A stretch of DNA of 64,000 bases. Origin: Chitinophagaceae bacterium (GTDB lineage: Bacteria; Bacteroidota; Bacteroidia; Chitinophagales; Chitinophagaceae). Positions within the stretch are counted from its first letter, which is position 1, and each line of letters opens with the position of its first letter. The translations under genes and the position numbers were made by a program. Under the pieces are notes generated by a model. It made no database searches. It was not told where the DNA came from and saw only the letters and a list, made by a program, of their open reading frames with translations. Location: assembly GCA_014379345.1 (NCBI GenBank), contig JACMLY010000094.1, forward strand, positions 36,493 through 100,492, read 5' to 3'. This document shows, piece by piece, positions 34,088 to 42,703 of the stretch.

Positions 34088-34184
34088 TTTCCTCTATATT
34101 ATTTCTATGTTTCTATGATCCTATGTGGTAAGAAAATTTTACCACATAGGATCATAGAAACATAAAAAAGACACATAGAGGAAA
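34088..34184. repeat. Inverted repeat with 25-bp perfect arms at a convergent gene pair
   Basis: Arms 34107-34131 and 34139-34163 match perfectly over 25 bases (ATGTTTCTATGATCC...TATGTGGTAA); imperfect outer arms CCTCTATATT / CACATAGAGG extend it. It lies between the DUF4407 gene and the convergent membrane-protein gene. Same family as 22801 and 55392. Confidence 0.88.
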
Positions 34185-34197
34185 AGAACAATATCTT

Positions 34198-34674
34198 TTA
34201 TTGTAGTAAAAAATAAAATACTGCCAGTATTGCAAAAAGAATCATCACCGACATATAGCTTTTCTTAGTGATTGTAAATTTTTGCCGGGTTTGTTTTTGC
34301 AGAAGAAAAAGAATGGCCGACAACAACAAGATCATCCCTGCCGCCAATACGATACCGGACGTATTTAACCCGGTAATATTGCTAATGAAAATACCGCTGG
34401 CGATGGTCAACAATAAAAGTAATATGGATTGACTGATGATCCAACCCGTTGTTTTTATTTTAAGCAATAATATTCCTCCGCTAAAACATAGTATGATGGT
34501 AAGTACGGTACGTAAATGGGATAATATCTCATTCCTGCTCAGTTGAATCATATCGCCTTTTACTGTAGTTGAACCAATGGAAAACAATGCGTCGGTCTGC
34601 GCTGCCAGATAAACAATACCGATCAGTAAAATTAAGCAGGATGCATAAATTTCCTTCGCGCTTGCTTTTCGCAT
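34198..34674 (-). CDS. Four-helix membrane protein of unknown function
   Basis: A 158-residue protein with about four membrane helices (near residues 11-27, 55-75, 80-100, 105-125) and a fifth at the C terminus. I do not recognise a family. The start at 34674 (MRKASAKEIYASC) is chosen because it lies one base after the stop of the upstream SGNH hydrolase gene, giving an operon. The longer frame would lie inside that gene. Confidence 0.65.
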   Translation of the reverse strand: MRKASAKEIYASCLILLIGIVYLAAQTDALFSIGSTTVKGDMIQLSRNEILSHLRTVLTIILCFSGGILLLKIKTTGWIISQSILLLLLTIASGIFISNITGLNTSGIVLAAGMILLLSAILFLLQKQTRQKFTITKKSYMSVMILFAILAVFYFLLQ

Positions 34675-34675
34675 A

Positions 34676-35362
34676 CTAATGAAATTGTTGTTGAATAGCG
34701 GTAGCCAGTTTTTCAGCCCATCGTTTGTATTCTTTCGCCGATGGATGCAGGCCATCTGCCGCAATCAGGCTTTGATCCACTGCAACTTGCCTGCTGCCGG
34801 GAGTGATATTAATATAATTGACTTTCCATTTTTCGGAAAGCGTTTTATTTACCTGGTTGAACCCATCTATTTCTTTTGCGATCGTTGCGCGGTCTTTTCC
34901 TTCAGCATATGGAGTTGCACCCCAGTCTGGTATTGAAAGTACATAGACATGGGTGGCCTTATTGCCGGCAAATTGAACAGCTTTTTGAACCAGCTCTTCA
35001 AATTGTTTGGCGTACTCTTCCAGATCGCCTCCCCTGTATTGATTATTTACACCTATTAATAAAGAAACAATATCATATTGGGCCTTTTGCTGTACCCGGT
35101 TCCCGATACCCCATTGCAGTTCTTCACCAGTCCAACCAGTTTTGGCAACGATTGTTGGCTGTTCAACATAAAATCCTGCATCTTTCAATAATTGCACTGT
35201 CTGATTGGGAAAATTATCCTGCAGCGGCAAACTTTCGCCAATTGTGTAAGAATCTCCTAACGCCAGGTAAGTATAATTTTTCTTTTGCATGTTTTGTGAA
35301 AATGCCTGATGAAAAATACTTAAACCGAGACAAATAATAAGGGGTAAACGGATCATAAACAT
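34676..35362 (-). CDS. Secreted SGNH/GDSL hydrolase
   Basis: A 228-residue exported esterase (signal peptide RLPLIICLGLSIFHQAFSQ). The SGNH blocks are GDSYTIGE (Ser), the Gly-containing KTGWTGEEL, GVNNQYRG (Asn) and the catalytic DGLHPS (Asp-His). It probably removes acetyl or other ester groups from carbohydrates or lipids. The membrane-protein gene follows one base after its stop. Confidence 0.9.
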   Translation of the reverse strand: MFMIRLPLIICLGLSIFHQAFSQNMQKKNYTYLALGDSYTIGESLPLQDNFPNQTVQLLKDAGFYVEQPTIVAKTGWTGEELQWGIGNRVQQKAQYDIVSLLIGVNNQYRGGDLEEYAKQFEELVQKAVQFAGNKATHVYVLSIPDWGATPYAEGKDRATIAKEIDGFNQVNKTLSEKWKVNYINITPGSRQVAVDQSLIAADGLHPSAKEYKRWAEKLATAIQQQFH

Positions 35363-35383
35363 CTTTTATCAACTTACGAAAAA

Positions 35384-35412
35384 CAAAAAGGGGCCGATTG
35401 TCGGCCCTTTTG
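35384..35412 (-). terminator. Putative terminator after the outer-membrane receptor gene
   Basis: AAAAGGGGCCG pairs with CGGCCCTTTT around ATTGT, with a long T-run on the minus strand (TTTTTGTTTTTC). It separates the beta-barrel gene (ends 35479) from the SGNH gene. Confidence 0.7.
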
Positions 35413-35426
35413 TATAACGCTTTTAC

Positions 35427-35463
35427 TTCGCATTTCTTATTTCGTACTTTGCATTTCTTATTC
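35427..35463. repeat. Two tandem copies of a 21-base GCATTTCTTATT unit
   Basis: CTTCGCATTTCTTATTTCGTA followed by CTTTGCATTTCTTATTCC, about 21-base period. It is made of the same kind of short words as the inverted repeats but has no second arm. Located just past the stop of the beta-barrel gene. Confidence 0.55.
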
Positions 35464-35478
35464 CAGCATCCAGATTCC

Positions 35479-38154
35479 CTACTGTTGCACTCCCTGCATG
35501 CCATTCTGCATTCCTTCGGCCTCACCGCGCATATTTTTACGTTTAAAAAGAGAAACATCAAACTTACCAAAACGGTAATTTAGATTGAGGCGGAAAAACT
35601 GCGGGTCACGACGCCTGAAAGTGTTTTGTATAAAAGAAGAAGATTCAGAATAAATATCATTGCGTCGTGTGCGAAGAACATCGCTGAAGCTTAATGAAAC
35701 AGATGCCCGTTTTTCTTTCAGGAATTCGTACCGCACGGCCATATCAATTCCGTAATTGGGACGGATATAACCCTGGGATGTAGTCTGCGACTGACCGAAG
35801 AAACCACCACCGCCACCTCCACGGCCGCCGCCGCCACCGCCGCCAAAACCACCTCCACCACCGCCACTGCCTCCTGGTGGAAGCACGGTTTTAGATTGAT
35901 ATTCGCCACTAAGCTGAATGGAAAAATTTTTGGGTAGTTTAAAAGAATTATTGATCTTAAGAAGCCAGCTATAGATATTACCCTGGTTCTTAATGCCCGG
36001 ATCGTTGATATTTATCCGTGATGTAAACAGGTTGAGGTTTGAGGTAACTTCCCACCACTTGGTGATGGTATTCCTTCCTATCAGTTCCAAACCACCTACG
36101 TAACTTGAATTAGCATTAATATAGGTGTTGATCAAAACCGAATCGGTGATTTTTACCGGATTCGTTTCAATCGTTTGATAACGTGTAATTAATTTATCGG
36201 TGTATTTAAAATAAACAGAAGCAAGCAGGCTGTTGTTATTTTTAAATGTTTTTTGGTAAGATATTTCAGATGAATACGTAAACTCGGGCTTAAGATCAGG
36301 ATTGCCCCGGCTCAGGTTCAACGAATCAGAATAGTCAGTAAACGGGAACAATTGGAAAAAATTAGGACGATTGATACGGCGTGAAAAATTAGCCTGCAAT
36401 TCCTGGCTGTTCTTGAGTTTTTGGGTAAGAAAAATGCTCGGAAAAAAACTCAACGGAAAATCGTTGCTGTAAGAAATAACAGTGTCCTTCGAAGTTGTTG
36501 TAGCCGTTTTAACGGTGCCATTATAAGTAGAGCTCTCAACGCGCAAACCAAGCTGGTAACCAAAATCATTGATCGCATTTGAAAACGTTGCATATCCCGC
36601 ATATACCCTGTCTTCATTTTTATATCTTGAAGACAATGCCGGAACCAATATCGGAACACCATTCGGATCAACAAAGCTGATATCATTGCGGCTATCAATA
36701 TTGCGCATCTGCATCCTTGCACCCATCTCGATTTTAGACTTGTCTTTGATCGGATTGGCAAAATCGGTTTGCACTGTAATAAATTCAGTTTGTCCACCAC
36801 CATCGAGCAATTGCCTGAACTGCCTGCTTAACGGACCACCCACTTTATCGTAAAAGGAAGTTGCGATCAAATTATTATTCTCATTGCGGCTTTTATTGTA
36901 ATTCGCATCGGCCGTCCATTCTTTTCCCGCCTTCGCAAAATTGTGTTTGAAGCTCAGCATGCCGCCCCGGTTCCTGAATTCCCCGGTTGTATTCGACAAT
37001 CGCTGGCTATAGGAAGATGTTGTTCCGGCATTAAAAAGAGTATCCACATATAGATCGCTTACCGTATTTGGCTCAAACTTGCCATTCACCAAAACACCTG
37101 AAACGGTCAGGGTATTTCTGTTATCAATAAAGTAATCAATGCCTCCCCGCAAAAAAGCAAAATAACCAACATTGGTATTCTTATCGAATTGTGTCAGTCT
37201 TGTGTTTGGGTATTTAAAAAAGGTGAACCGGTCTGTTTCACCGGTTGAGATTGATTTCCGTTGTCCATAATTAGCATTGGCAAATACATTGATCTTTCCC
37301 TGCCGCACGTTTATATCTCCACCCAGATTAAACTTTGCACGTTGGTCAATACCTGCCCGGAGACTTCCGTTATAGCCTGCCTTTCTGTTTTTCTTCAATA
37401 CAATGTTCAATATTCCGGAAGTTCCACCCGATGCATCAAATTTTGCAGAAGGATTAGTGATAATTTCCACGCTCGAAATGGCATCCGCGGGAATCTGATC
37501 CAAAGTAAGAGTAGAAGGCCTTCCATCAACGAATATCTGCGGGGCATTGTTCCGTAAAGTTACATTGCCGTCAATATCCACCGCTACGGATGGTACATTA
37601 CGCATTACATCTATCGCCGTTCCACCTGCTGAATTAATATTTTTCTCAACATTAAAGATCTTCCGGTCAATGCCTAACGACAAAGATGGTCTGGCAGAGG
37701 TTACCGTTACGCTCTCCAGCATTTTAGGATCAATAGAAAGTTTAATATTGCCCAGATCCTTATCAACGCCAGCGAGTGCCTGGCTCATGTCACGACCCCC
37801 GCTCATTTGAAAAGCTACTTTCATCTCCTTGGTCTGAAACCCGATAGCAGAAATGGCCAGTTTGTAATTCCCGAACAGGGGCAAATTTTCCAGGCTAAAA
37901 TTTCCGGCCTTGGTAGTAAGCATGCCCGCGAGTACGGTATCCTTTCTTTTCTTAGTAACAGTATCGAATTTACTTTGTACCAGCTGAACGGAAACGGCCT
38001 CAATTCCTTTATTGGTGGTACTATCAACAACTTTTCCATAAAAACGGCCAATATTCATTTGCTGGCCACGCGCGCCAGAGGCACCGCCAGGCATTTGACT
38101 AAAGGATACCAGACACAGACACACTGCACCCAGAAAGAACAAAAATTTTCTCAT
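35479..38154 (-). CDS. Outer-membrane beta-barrel protein, TonB-receptor-like
   Basis: An 891-residue protein: signal peptide (MRKFLFFLGAVCLCLVSFSQ), a carboxypeptidase-regulatory-like N-terminal domain (GRFYGKVVDSTTNKGIEAVSV), a plug with NINSAGGTAIDVMRNVPSVAVDIDGNVTLRN-type sequence, and a beta-barrel ending in a strand FDVSLFKRK. It matches the OMP_b-brl_3 group. A Gly-rich run (residues about 775-805, PPGGSGGGGGG...) sits in what should be an outside loop. The substrate is unknown, and no SusD partner is adjacent. Confidence 0.87.
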   Translation of the reverse strand: MRKFLFFLGAVCLCLVSFSQMPGGASGARGQQMNIGRFYGKVVDSTTNKGIEAVSVQLVQSKFDTVTKKRKDTVLAGMLTTKAGNFSLENLPLFGNYKLAISAIGFQTKEMKVAFQMSGGRDMSQALAGVDKDLGNIKLSIDPKMLESVTVTSARPSLSLGIDRKIFNVEKNINSAGGTAIDVMRNVPSVAVDIDGNVTLRNNAPQIFVDGRPSTLTLDQIPADAISSVEIITNPSAKFDASGGTSGILNIVLKKNRKAGYNGSLRAGIDQRAKFNLGGDINVRQGKINVFANANYGQRKSISTGETDRFTFFKYPNTRLTQFDKNTNVGYFAFLRGGIDYFIDNRNTLTVSGVLVNGKFEPNTVSDLYVDTLFNAGTTSSYSQRLSNTTGEFRNRGGMLSFKHNFAKAGKEWTADANYNKSRNENNNLIATSFYDKVGGPLSRQFRQLLDGGGQTEFITVQTDFANPIKDKSKIEMGARMQMRNIDSRNDISFVDPNGVPILVPALSSRYKNEDRVYAGYATFSNAINDFGYQLGLRVESSTYNGTVKTATTTSKDTVISYSNDFPLSFFPSIFLTQKLKNSQELQANFSRRINRPNFFQLFPFTDYSDSLNLSRGNPDLKPEFTYSSEISYQKTFKNNNSLLASVYFKYTDKLITRYQTIETNPVKITDSVLINTYINANSSYVGGLELIGRNTITKWWEVTSNLNLFTSRININDPGIKNQGNIYSWLLKINNSFKLPKNFSIQLSGEYQSKTVLPPGGSGGGGGGFGGGGGGGRGGGGGGFFGQSQTTSQGYIRPNYGIDMAVRYEFLKEKRASVSLSFSDVLRTRRNDIYSESSSFIQNTFRRRDPQFFRLNLNYRFGKFDVSLFKRKNMRGEAEGMQNGMQGVQQ

Positions 38155-38275
38155 AAACGGTTTAATAATTGTGCAAAGTTTAAACATAATATTCAGAAGT
38201 ATCGCAAATAGAAGCTTATAGCCGGATTTGACGGCAATATTGTCCAGAACCTGCTCTCAACCAGAAGAATATATT

Positions 38276-38881
38276 CTAGGTAACACTGATTATAATAATT
38301 GCCTGGATAATTCCGATCAGAAATCCCACAATACTTCCAATCAGGTCTATACGCCACAAATCCTTTGACATTGCCTTTCTTAAAACCGGCTTTAATGCCG
38401 TATCGGGAAGTGAATTGATCTTCCCGGCTATATCACTCCTGAAATCTGTGTGTTGCTGAATGCCGTTAATATAACTGGCCATAATGGAAGGGAAAATCTC
38501 TGTTAGTTCTTCCATAAACACCTCTTTGAGTTGGCGAATGGTATTGTCGCCAATGAACATTCCGATCATCGGCATTTTTTTTCCGAGCCTGAAACGCAGG
38601 AACTCATCAATATGATGTTCAATTTGTGGCAGCAACTTTTCAAACTGGTGCTCACCAACAATTTTTGTCACAGTCTCTTTTTGGGAAAGTAGTTGTTCGC
38701 TAATAATATCAACGAGTTGCTTTGTTAGTTCTGCTCTCCGCTTTGGCAGAATACCCTGAAAACTCATTCCTGCTATTTTTTTTACACGAACCGGATGCCA
38801 AAGCATTACGATTGCTATGCGGCTTATAAGCAAGCCAGAGAATGTGGATAAAATAGGAATTAAAATCAACCAGCCATTCAT
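38276..38881 (-). CDS. DUF445 family membrane protein
   Basis: A 201-residue protein with hydrophobic ends (residues 2-28 and 178-200) and a helical middle. GLLISRIAIVMLWHPVRVKKIAGMSFQGILPKRRAELTKQL is the conserved DUF445 N terminus and LIGSIVGFLIGIIQ its last helix. The family (YheB-like) has no established function. A short member, as DUF445 proteins often exceed 350 residues. Confidence 0.82.
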   Translation of the reverse strand: MNGWLILIPILSTFSGLLISRIAIVMLWHPVRVKKIAGMSFQGILPKRRAELTKQLVDIISEQLLSQKETVTKIVGEHQFEKLLPQIEHHIDEFLRFRLGKKMPMIGMFIGDNTIRQLKEVFMEELTEIFPSIMASYINGIQQHTDFRSDIAGKINSLPDTALKPVLRKAMSKDLWRIDLIGSIVGFLIGIIQAIIIISVT

Positions 38882-38942
38882 GGCGCTATTTTGGGTTGCA
38901 AAGAAAGCCGAAATGAGTTGTAACTGAAAAAGAAAAGATTGT

Positions 38943-38975
38943 TTTTTGAAGGAAATAAGTTTTCGCCTAATTTTA
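38943..38975 (+). promoter_or_regulatory. Promoter of tRNA-His
   Basis: TTTTTG ending at 38948, a 19-base spacer, and TAATTTTA at 38968-38975, one mismatch from TAnnTTTG. tRNA-His begins 12 bases later, the distance expected for a start at the mature 5' region. Confidence 0.6.
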
Positions 38976-38986
38976 CCGCCGTTTAT

Positions 38987-39061
38987 GGTGGCTGTAGCTC
39001 AGTTGGTTAGAGCATCAGATTGTGGTTCTGAGGGTCGTGGGTTCGAAACCCATCAGTCACC
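38987..39061 (+). tRNA. tRNA-His(GTG)
   Basis: Acceptor stem GGTGGCTG pairs with CAGTCACC, with the extra 5' G-1 opposite C73 that is diagnostic for tRNA-His. D-arm TAGCTCAGTTGGTTAGAGCA, anticodon loop TTGTGGT (anticodon GTG) and T-arm GTGGGTTCGAAACCCAT are intact. The 3' CCA is not encoded (CGG follows), so it must be added by CCA-transferase. A strong terminator follows. Confidence 0.96.
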
Positions 39062-39065
39062 CGGC

Positions 39066-39094
39066 AATCCCCCGATTTCTCGGGGGATTTTTTT
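39066..39094 (+). terminator. Rho-independent terminator of tRNA-His
   Basis: AATCCCCCGA, loop TTTC, TCGGGGGATT and then a run of seven T. A perfect stem starting five bases after the tRNA 3' end. Confidence 0.9.
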
Positions 39095-39190
39095 ATTGAA
39101 GGTCTGCGAGTTCATTTTCCGCTCATGGAATTTTATGGCAAAGCGTTTGTTAATATGCTTTTACAGGCAACATGTCTTCCCTTTTATCGT

Positions 39191-39198
39191 TATTTTTG
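39191..39198 (+). promoter_or_regulatory. Putative -7 element for the S41 protease
   Basis: TATTTTTG, exact TAnnTTTG match, 26 bases before the chosen ATG at 39225. It supports a start beyond the tRNA and rejects the long frame from 38946. Confidence 0.5.
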
Positions 39199-39224
39199 GT
39201 TTAATGACTAAAGCAGTAAAATAT

Positions 39225-41363
39225 ATGTTTAGAAAAAGAAATTTACCGGTTGTAATCCTCTTATTGTGTGCAGGATTGATTGTTGCATTCCGTTCCCTGG
39301 GATTTGGTGATGGAACTCCTCCGACGAAATATGAAAAGATTCTCCATAATGTAGGTGAAATGTTATCACAGATACACTATAGCCCTAAAAAGATCAACGA
39401 CGATTTTTCAAAGGCTATATTTAAAAAATACCTGGTGGAAATCGATGAGCAAAAAAATATTTTTCTTAACTCAGACATAGATCAGCTAAGAAAATATGAA
39501 ACAAAATTAGATGATGAATTATTGGGCGGACCTGTTCAGTTTGTTCCGGCAGTATCTGAGATATTCAAGAAAAGAGTTGTTGAAACCGAAGCATTTTATA
39601 AAGACATTCTCTCGAAGCCTTTTGATTTTTCAAAAGACGAGTTGGTGAATTTGAATGCTGACCAAAAAGAATTTGAAAAAACGGATGTTGACAGAAAAGA
39701 AGCGTGGAGAAAACGTTTAAAATATATGGTATTGGAACGCTATGCAGATCTGCTGGATAGCCGCGAAAAAAATAAAGGTAAAGAAGCATTTGTTGCAAAG
39801 ATCGATACAGAATTGGAAAAAGATGCGAGAGAAAGAGTATTGAAAATAATGGACCGAACCTATGACCGCCTGAAATTCAAGATCAATGATGATGACCGTT
39901 TCAATGCTTACGTAAATACAATAACCGGTGAAATGGATCCACATACCAACTTCTTTCCTCCCATGGAAAAAAGGTATTTTGACGAACAGATGAGCGGACG
40001 GTTTTATGGCATCGGCGCTTCTTTAAGAGAAGAAGAAGGAAATATTAAGATAGCCACACTGCTAACTGGAAGCCCTGCCTGGAAATCAGGAGAAATAAAC
40101 GTAGGTGATATTATCACTAAGGTTGGCCAGGGTTCGCAGGAACCAGTTGATCTGACCGGTTTTTTTGTTGAAGACGCTGTAAAACTGATAAGAGGCAAGA
40201 AAGGGACCGATGTAAAACTGACGCTTAGAAAAGGGGACGGTACTCTTAAAACAATCACCCTTATACGAGATGAGATTGTACAGGACGAAACCTTTGCCAG
40301 AAGCGCCGTGATAAACACTGAAAAAGGCAAACTGGGCTTTATATTCCTACCCGAATTTTATGCCGATTTTGATAATCCGAAAGGAGCGCGATCATCAGAG
40401 GATGTTCGCAAAGAAGTGATTCGGTTAAAGGAACAAAAAGTTGATGGTATTATCATCGATTTGCGTAACAATGGCGGCGGATCGCTGTATGACGTTGTAC
40501 AAATGGTAGGCTTATTTATTGAAGATGGCCCGATTGTACAGGTAAGAGACCGTGATGGAAAGCCACAGGTATACCGCGACCGCGATAAAAGCGTTTTATA
40601 TGACGGCCCGCTGGGTGTAATGGTCAATGAATTCAGTGCATCTGCTTCCGAAATTTTTGCAGCTGCCATCCAGGATTACAACCGGGGTGTGATCATAGGA
40701 AGTACTACCACTTATGGTAAGGGTACTGTTCAACGTAATATTGGTTTGGATAAAACATTGGGAATTCTGGAACCGAACAGCGAACTGGGAACCGTGAAGC
40801 TGACATTGCAGAAATTCTATCGTATTAATGGCGGATCGACACAACTTCGTGGTGTGAGTTCGGATATTACATTACCTGATGTGTTCGAATATTCTCCATT
40901 GCGTGAGAAACACAATCCCGATGCGTTGCCCTGGGATGAAATTCAAAAAGCCGACTACAGCAATTGGAAATACAGTCTTAATCTGGATCCTATCAAAAAA
41001 GCCAGTTTAGACCGGGTTAAGCACAATGAGACCTTTAATCGGATACGAACCAATGCAGAATGGCTATCCAAGCAAAATGACAAAGTGTATACATTGAATC
41101 TGAAGAAATACCAGGATGAGCAAAAACAGGTCAAGGCAACCGTTAAACAGATCGATAGTTTGAATAAGCTGACCATGGAACTTCCGGTAGAAGCGCTGGA
41201 CGAGGACCTTAAGAAATACGAATATGATACAGGCAAGTCTGATCGTTTTAAACAATGGATTAAAAATCTCCGTAGTGATATTTACCTTGATGAGGCTGTG
41301 AAAGTGGTAAGCGATATGATCATTCAGAACAACCTCGTGTATAATAAGAAAAAAGCTTTTTAA
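39225..41363 (+). CDS. S41 carboxy-terminal processing (tail-specific) protease
   Basis: A 712-residue exported protease with an N-terminal hydrophobic segment (MFRKRNLPVVILLLCAGLIVAF), a helical N domain, a PDZ domain (GIGASLREEEGNIKIATLLTGSPAWKSG), the S41 catalytic core with GGGSLYDVV, the nucleophile region FSASASEIFAAA and the general-base lysine in TTYGKGTVQ, and a DUF3340-like helical C-terminal domain. This is the long Prc/Tsp form, which trims peptides with hydrophobic tails in the periplasm. The frame continues upstream through tRNA-His to 38946, which cannot be coding. Confidence 0.92.
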   Translation: MFRKRNLPVVILLLCAGLIVAFRSLGFGDGTPPTKYEKILHNVGEMLSQIHYSPKKINDDFSKAIFKKYLVEIDEQKNIFLNSDIDQLRKYETKLDDELLGGPVQFVPAVSEIFKKRVVETEAFYKDILSKPFDFSKDELVNLNADQKEFEKTDVDRKEAWRKRLKYMVLERYADLLDSREKNKGKEAFVAKIDTELEKDARERVLKIMDRTYDRLKFKINDDDRFNAYVNTITGEMDPHTNFFPPMEKRYFDEQMSGRFYGIGASLREEEGNIKIATLLTGSPAWKSGEINVGDIITKVGQGSQEPVDLTGFFVEDAVKLIRGKKGTDVKLTLRKGDGTLKTITLIRDEIVQDETFARSAVINTEKGKLGFIFLPEFYADFDNPKGARSSEDVRKEVIRLKEQKVDGIIIDLRNNGGGSLYDVVQMVGLFIEDGPIVQVRDRDGKPQVYRDRDKSVLYDGPLGVMVNEFSASASEIFAAAIQDYNRGVIIGSTTTYGKGTVQRNIGLDKTLGILEPNSELGTVKLTLQKFYRINGGSTQLRGVSSDITLPDVFEYSPLREKHNPDALPWDEIQKADYSNWKYSLNLDPIKKASLDRVKHNETFNRIRTNAEWLSKQNDKVYTLNLKKYQDEQKQVKATVKQIDSLNKLTMELPVEALDEDLKKYEYDTGKSDRFKQWIKNLRSDIYLDEAVKVVSDMIIQNNLVYNKKKAF

Positions 41364-41383
41364 AAAGTTTCTTATCAATAGAG

Positions 41384-41415
41384 AAAAGCCGTTCATTGAG
41401 AGCGGCTTTTTTTTT
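41384..41415 (+). terminator. Terminator of the S41 protease gene
   Basis: AAAAGCCG (41384-41391) pairs with CGGCTTTT (41403-41410) and a run of T follows to 41415. It is 21 bases past the stop. Confidence 0.85.
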
Positions 41416-41477
41416 GTTCTCGCGTCTTTGGGTCTTTGTGGCCAATTTTAGCCACAAAGACCCAAAGACGCGAAGAA
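41416..41477. repeat. Inverted repeat with 23-bp perfect arms (GTCTTTG words)
   Basis: Arms 41420-41442 and 41451-41473 are perfectly complementary and consist of CGCGTCTTTG and GGTCTTTGTGGC words. It directly follows the S41 terminator and precedes the ferredoxin promoter. Same family as 1585 and 25560. Confidence 0.9.
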
Positions 41478-41509
41478 GAAATTGTGCCGGTAACCACATG
41501 CAATTGTCT

Positions 41510-41517
41510 TATTTTTG
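41510..41517 (+). promoter_or_regulatory. Putative -7 element for the fdx-iscX operon
   Basis: TATTTTTG, exact TAnnTTTG match, 22 bases before the ATG at 41539. A TTG lies 25 bases further upstream, a slightly long spacing. Confidence 0.6.
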
Positions 41518-41538
41518 CTGCCAACTTTTCAATATAGA

Positions 41539-41874
41539 ATGTATACCATCACCTTTAATTTTGAGCAGAAGGGAATTGAACGTAGAACGCTGACTGAGAT
41601 CGAGCCTGATCAAAGCCTGTTGGAAATAGCATTAAAACATGATATCGACCTGCATCATAACTGTGGTGGTGTTTGCGCTTGCAGTACCTGTCATTTATAT
41701 GTAAATAAAGGAGAAGAATATATGGAGGAGATGACAGATAAAGAAGAGGACTTCGTTGACCGGGCTATCAGTCCCAGGTTGAATTCCAGGTTAGGATGTC
41801 AATGTGTATTGCATCCGGGTGATGGGGAAATAGAGGTCACACTTCCGGATCAAACACAATTTTTAGGCGAATAA
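41539..41874 (+). CDS. 2Fe-2S ferredoxin, adrenodoxin type
   Basis: A 111-residue ferredoxin with cluster cysteines in CGGVCACSTC plus the fourth in LGCQC; the spacing C-x5-C-x2-C and a distant Cys is that of Isc-type/adrenodoxin ferredoxins. The preceding HHNCGG block is standard. Start ATG 41539 lies 22 bases after a promoter element. iscX follows by 19 bases, suggesting a role in Fe-S cluster assembly. Confidence 0.9.
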   Translation: MYTITFNFEQKGIERRTLTEIEPDQSLLEIALKHDIDLHHNCGGVCACSTCHLYVNKGEEYMEEMTDKEEDFVDRAISPRLNSRLGCQCVLHPGDGEIEVTLPDQTQFLGE

Positions 41875-41893
41875 ACATAAATTTTATTGTACA

Positions 41894-42133
41894 ATGACAG
41901 ATTTTGAGCCCCCTATCAAATGGAGCGACTATGAAGATATTGCCATTAAATTATACGAGCGTTTTGGCGATGAATTCAATGAAGGAAAGATTTACAGGAT
42001 ACGATTTACCGATCTTCTGGAATGGGTTCTTCAGTTACCTAATTTTGTAGGCAAACGGGACGAGAGTACCGAAGGCCATTTGGAAATGATTCAAAGCAAC
42101 TGGGTGTATGAATGGAGAGATAACCAGAAGTAA
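41894..42133 (+). CDS. iscX: IscX, Fe-S assembly adaptor
   Basis: A 79-residue acidic protein with the IscX (YfhJ) pattern: IKWSDYEDIAIKLYERFGDEFNE and RFTDLLEWVLQLPNFVG. IscX modulates the cysteine desulfurase IscS and binds iron in the Isc pathway. It is followed by kdsC after 5 bases, so the operon continues into lipid/LPS genes. Length is normal for the family. Confidence 0.93.
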   Translation: MTDFEPPIKWSDYEDIAIKLYERFGDEFNEGKIYRIRFTDLLEWVLQLPNFVGKRDESTEGHLEMIQSNWVYEWRDNQK

Positions 42134-42138
42134 TTTTT

Positions 42139-42654
42139 ATGCTGGAACTATTTAGCAGGATAACGACATTTGTTTTTGATGTTGACGGCGTACTCACTGA
42201 TGGTACGCTGTTTGTTTTCGACAATGGTGAACAGGTGAGGCGAATGAATATTAAAGACGGCTATGCCTTACAACTGGCTGTTAAAAAGGGATACCGGGTA
42301 GCCATATTTTCGGGGGCTAATTCAGAAGCGGTTGTGAACCGCCTGAAAAAACTGGGGATCACAGATGTGTTCATGAATGTACAGGATAAAAAATCGGGTG
42401 TTCAAGACTATATTCAACAACATGGGATAAACTGGAATGAAGTGTTGTTTATGGGAGATGATATTCCCGATTATTCCGTGATGAAAGAAGTTGCTTTACC
42501 ATGCGCGCCGGGCGATGCAGTTCCTGAGATCAAGCAACTGTCTAAATACATATCATCGTTTTACGGTGGAAAAGGATGTGTAAGAGATGTTATTGAGAAA
42601 GTGTTGAAGTTGAGAGATGACTGGGAATTGGATGTTGAAATTCCAAGCAAATAA
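42139..42654 (+). CDS. kdsC: KDO-8-phosphate phosphatase
   Basis: A 171-residue HAD phosphatase releasing phosphate from KDO-8-phosphate in lipopolysaccharide inner-core synthesis. The nucleophile motif is FDVDGVLTDG, followed by IFSGANSEAVVNRLKKLGI and MGDDIPDYSVM, the latter two Asp residues binding Mg. This matches the small tetrameric KdsC form. It lies 5 bases after iscX and is followed after 49 bases by the ubiA-type gene. Confidence 0.9.
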   Translation: MLELFSRITTFVFDVDGVLTDGTLFVFDNGEQVRRMNIKDGYALQLAVKKGYRVAIFSGANSEAVVNRLKKLGITDVFMNVQDKKSGVQDYIQQHGINWNEVLFMGDDIPDYSVMKEVALPCAPGDAVPEIKQLSKYISSFYGGKGCVRDVIEKVLKLRDDWELDVEIPSK

Positions 42655-42703
42655 TTCCTGAACGTTTTTGAATATTAACGGCCATGAATACCTTCTGAAC
42701 GAT

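Noticed and set aside
35718..35909. Ala/Val-rich minus frame opposite the glycine run of the receptor gene
   Set aside because: It is a shifted reading of the GGN repeat and lies wholly inside a well-supported gene.
38946..39224. Upstream part of the long frame containing the S41 protease
   Set aside because: The frame runs through the complete tRNA-His gene and its terminator; the protease start is placed after the promoter at 39191.
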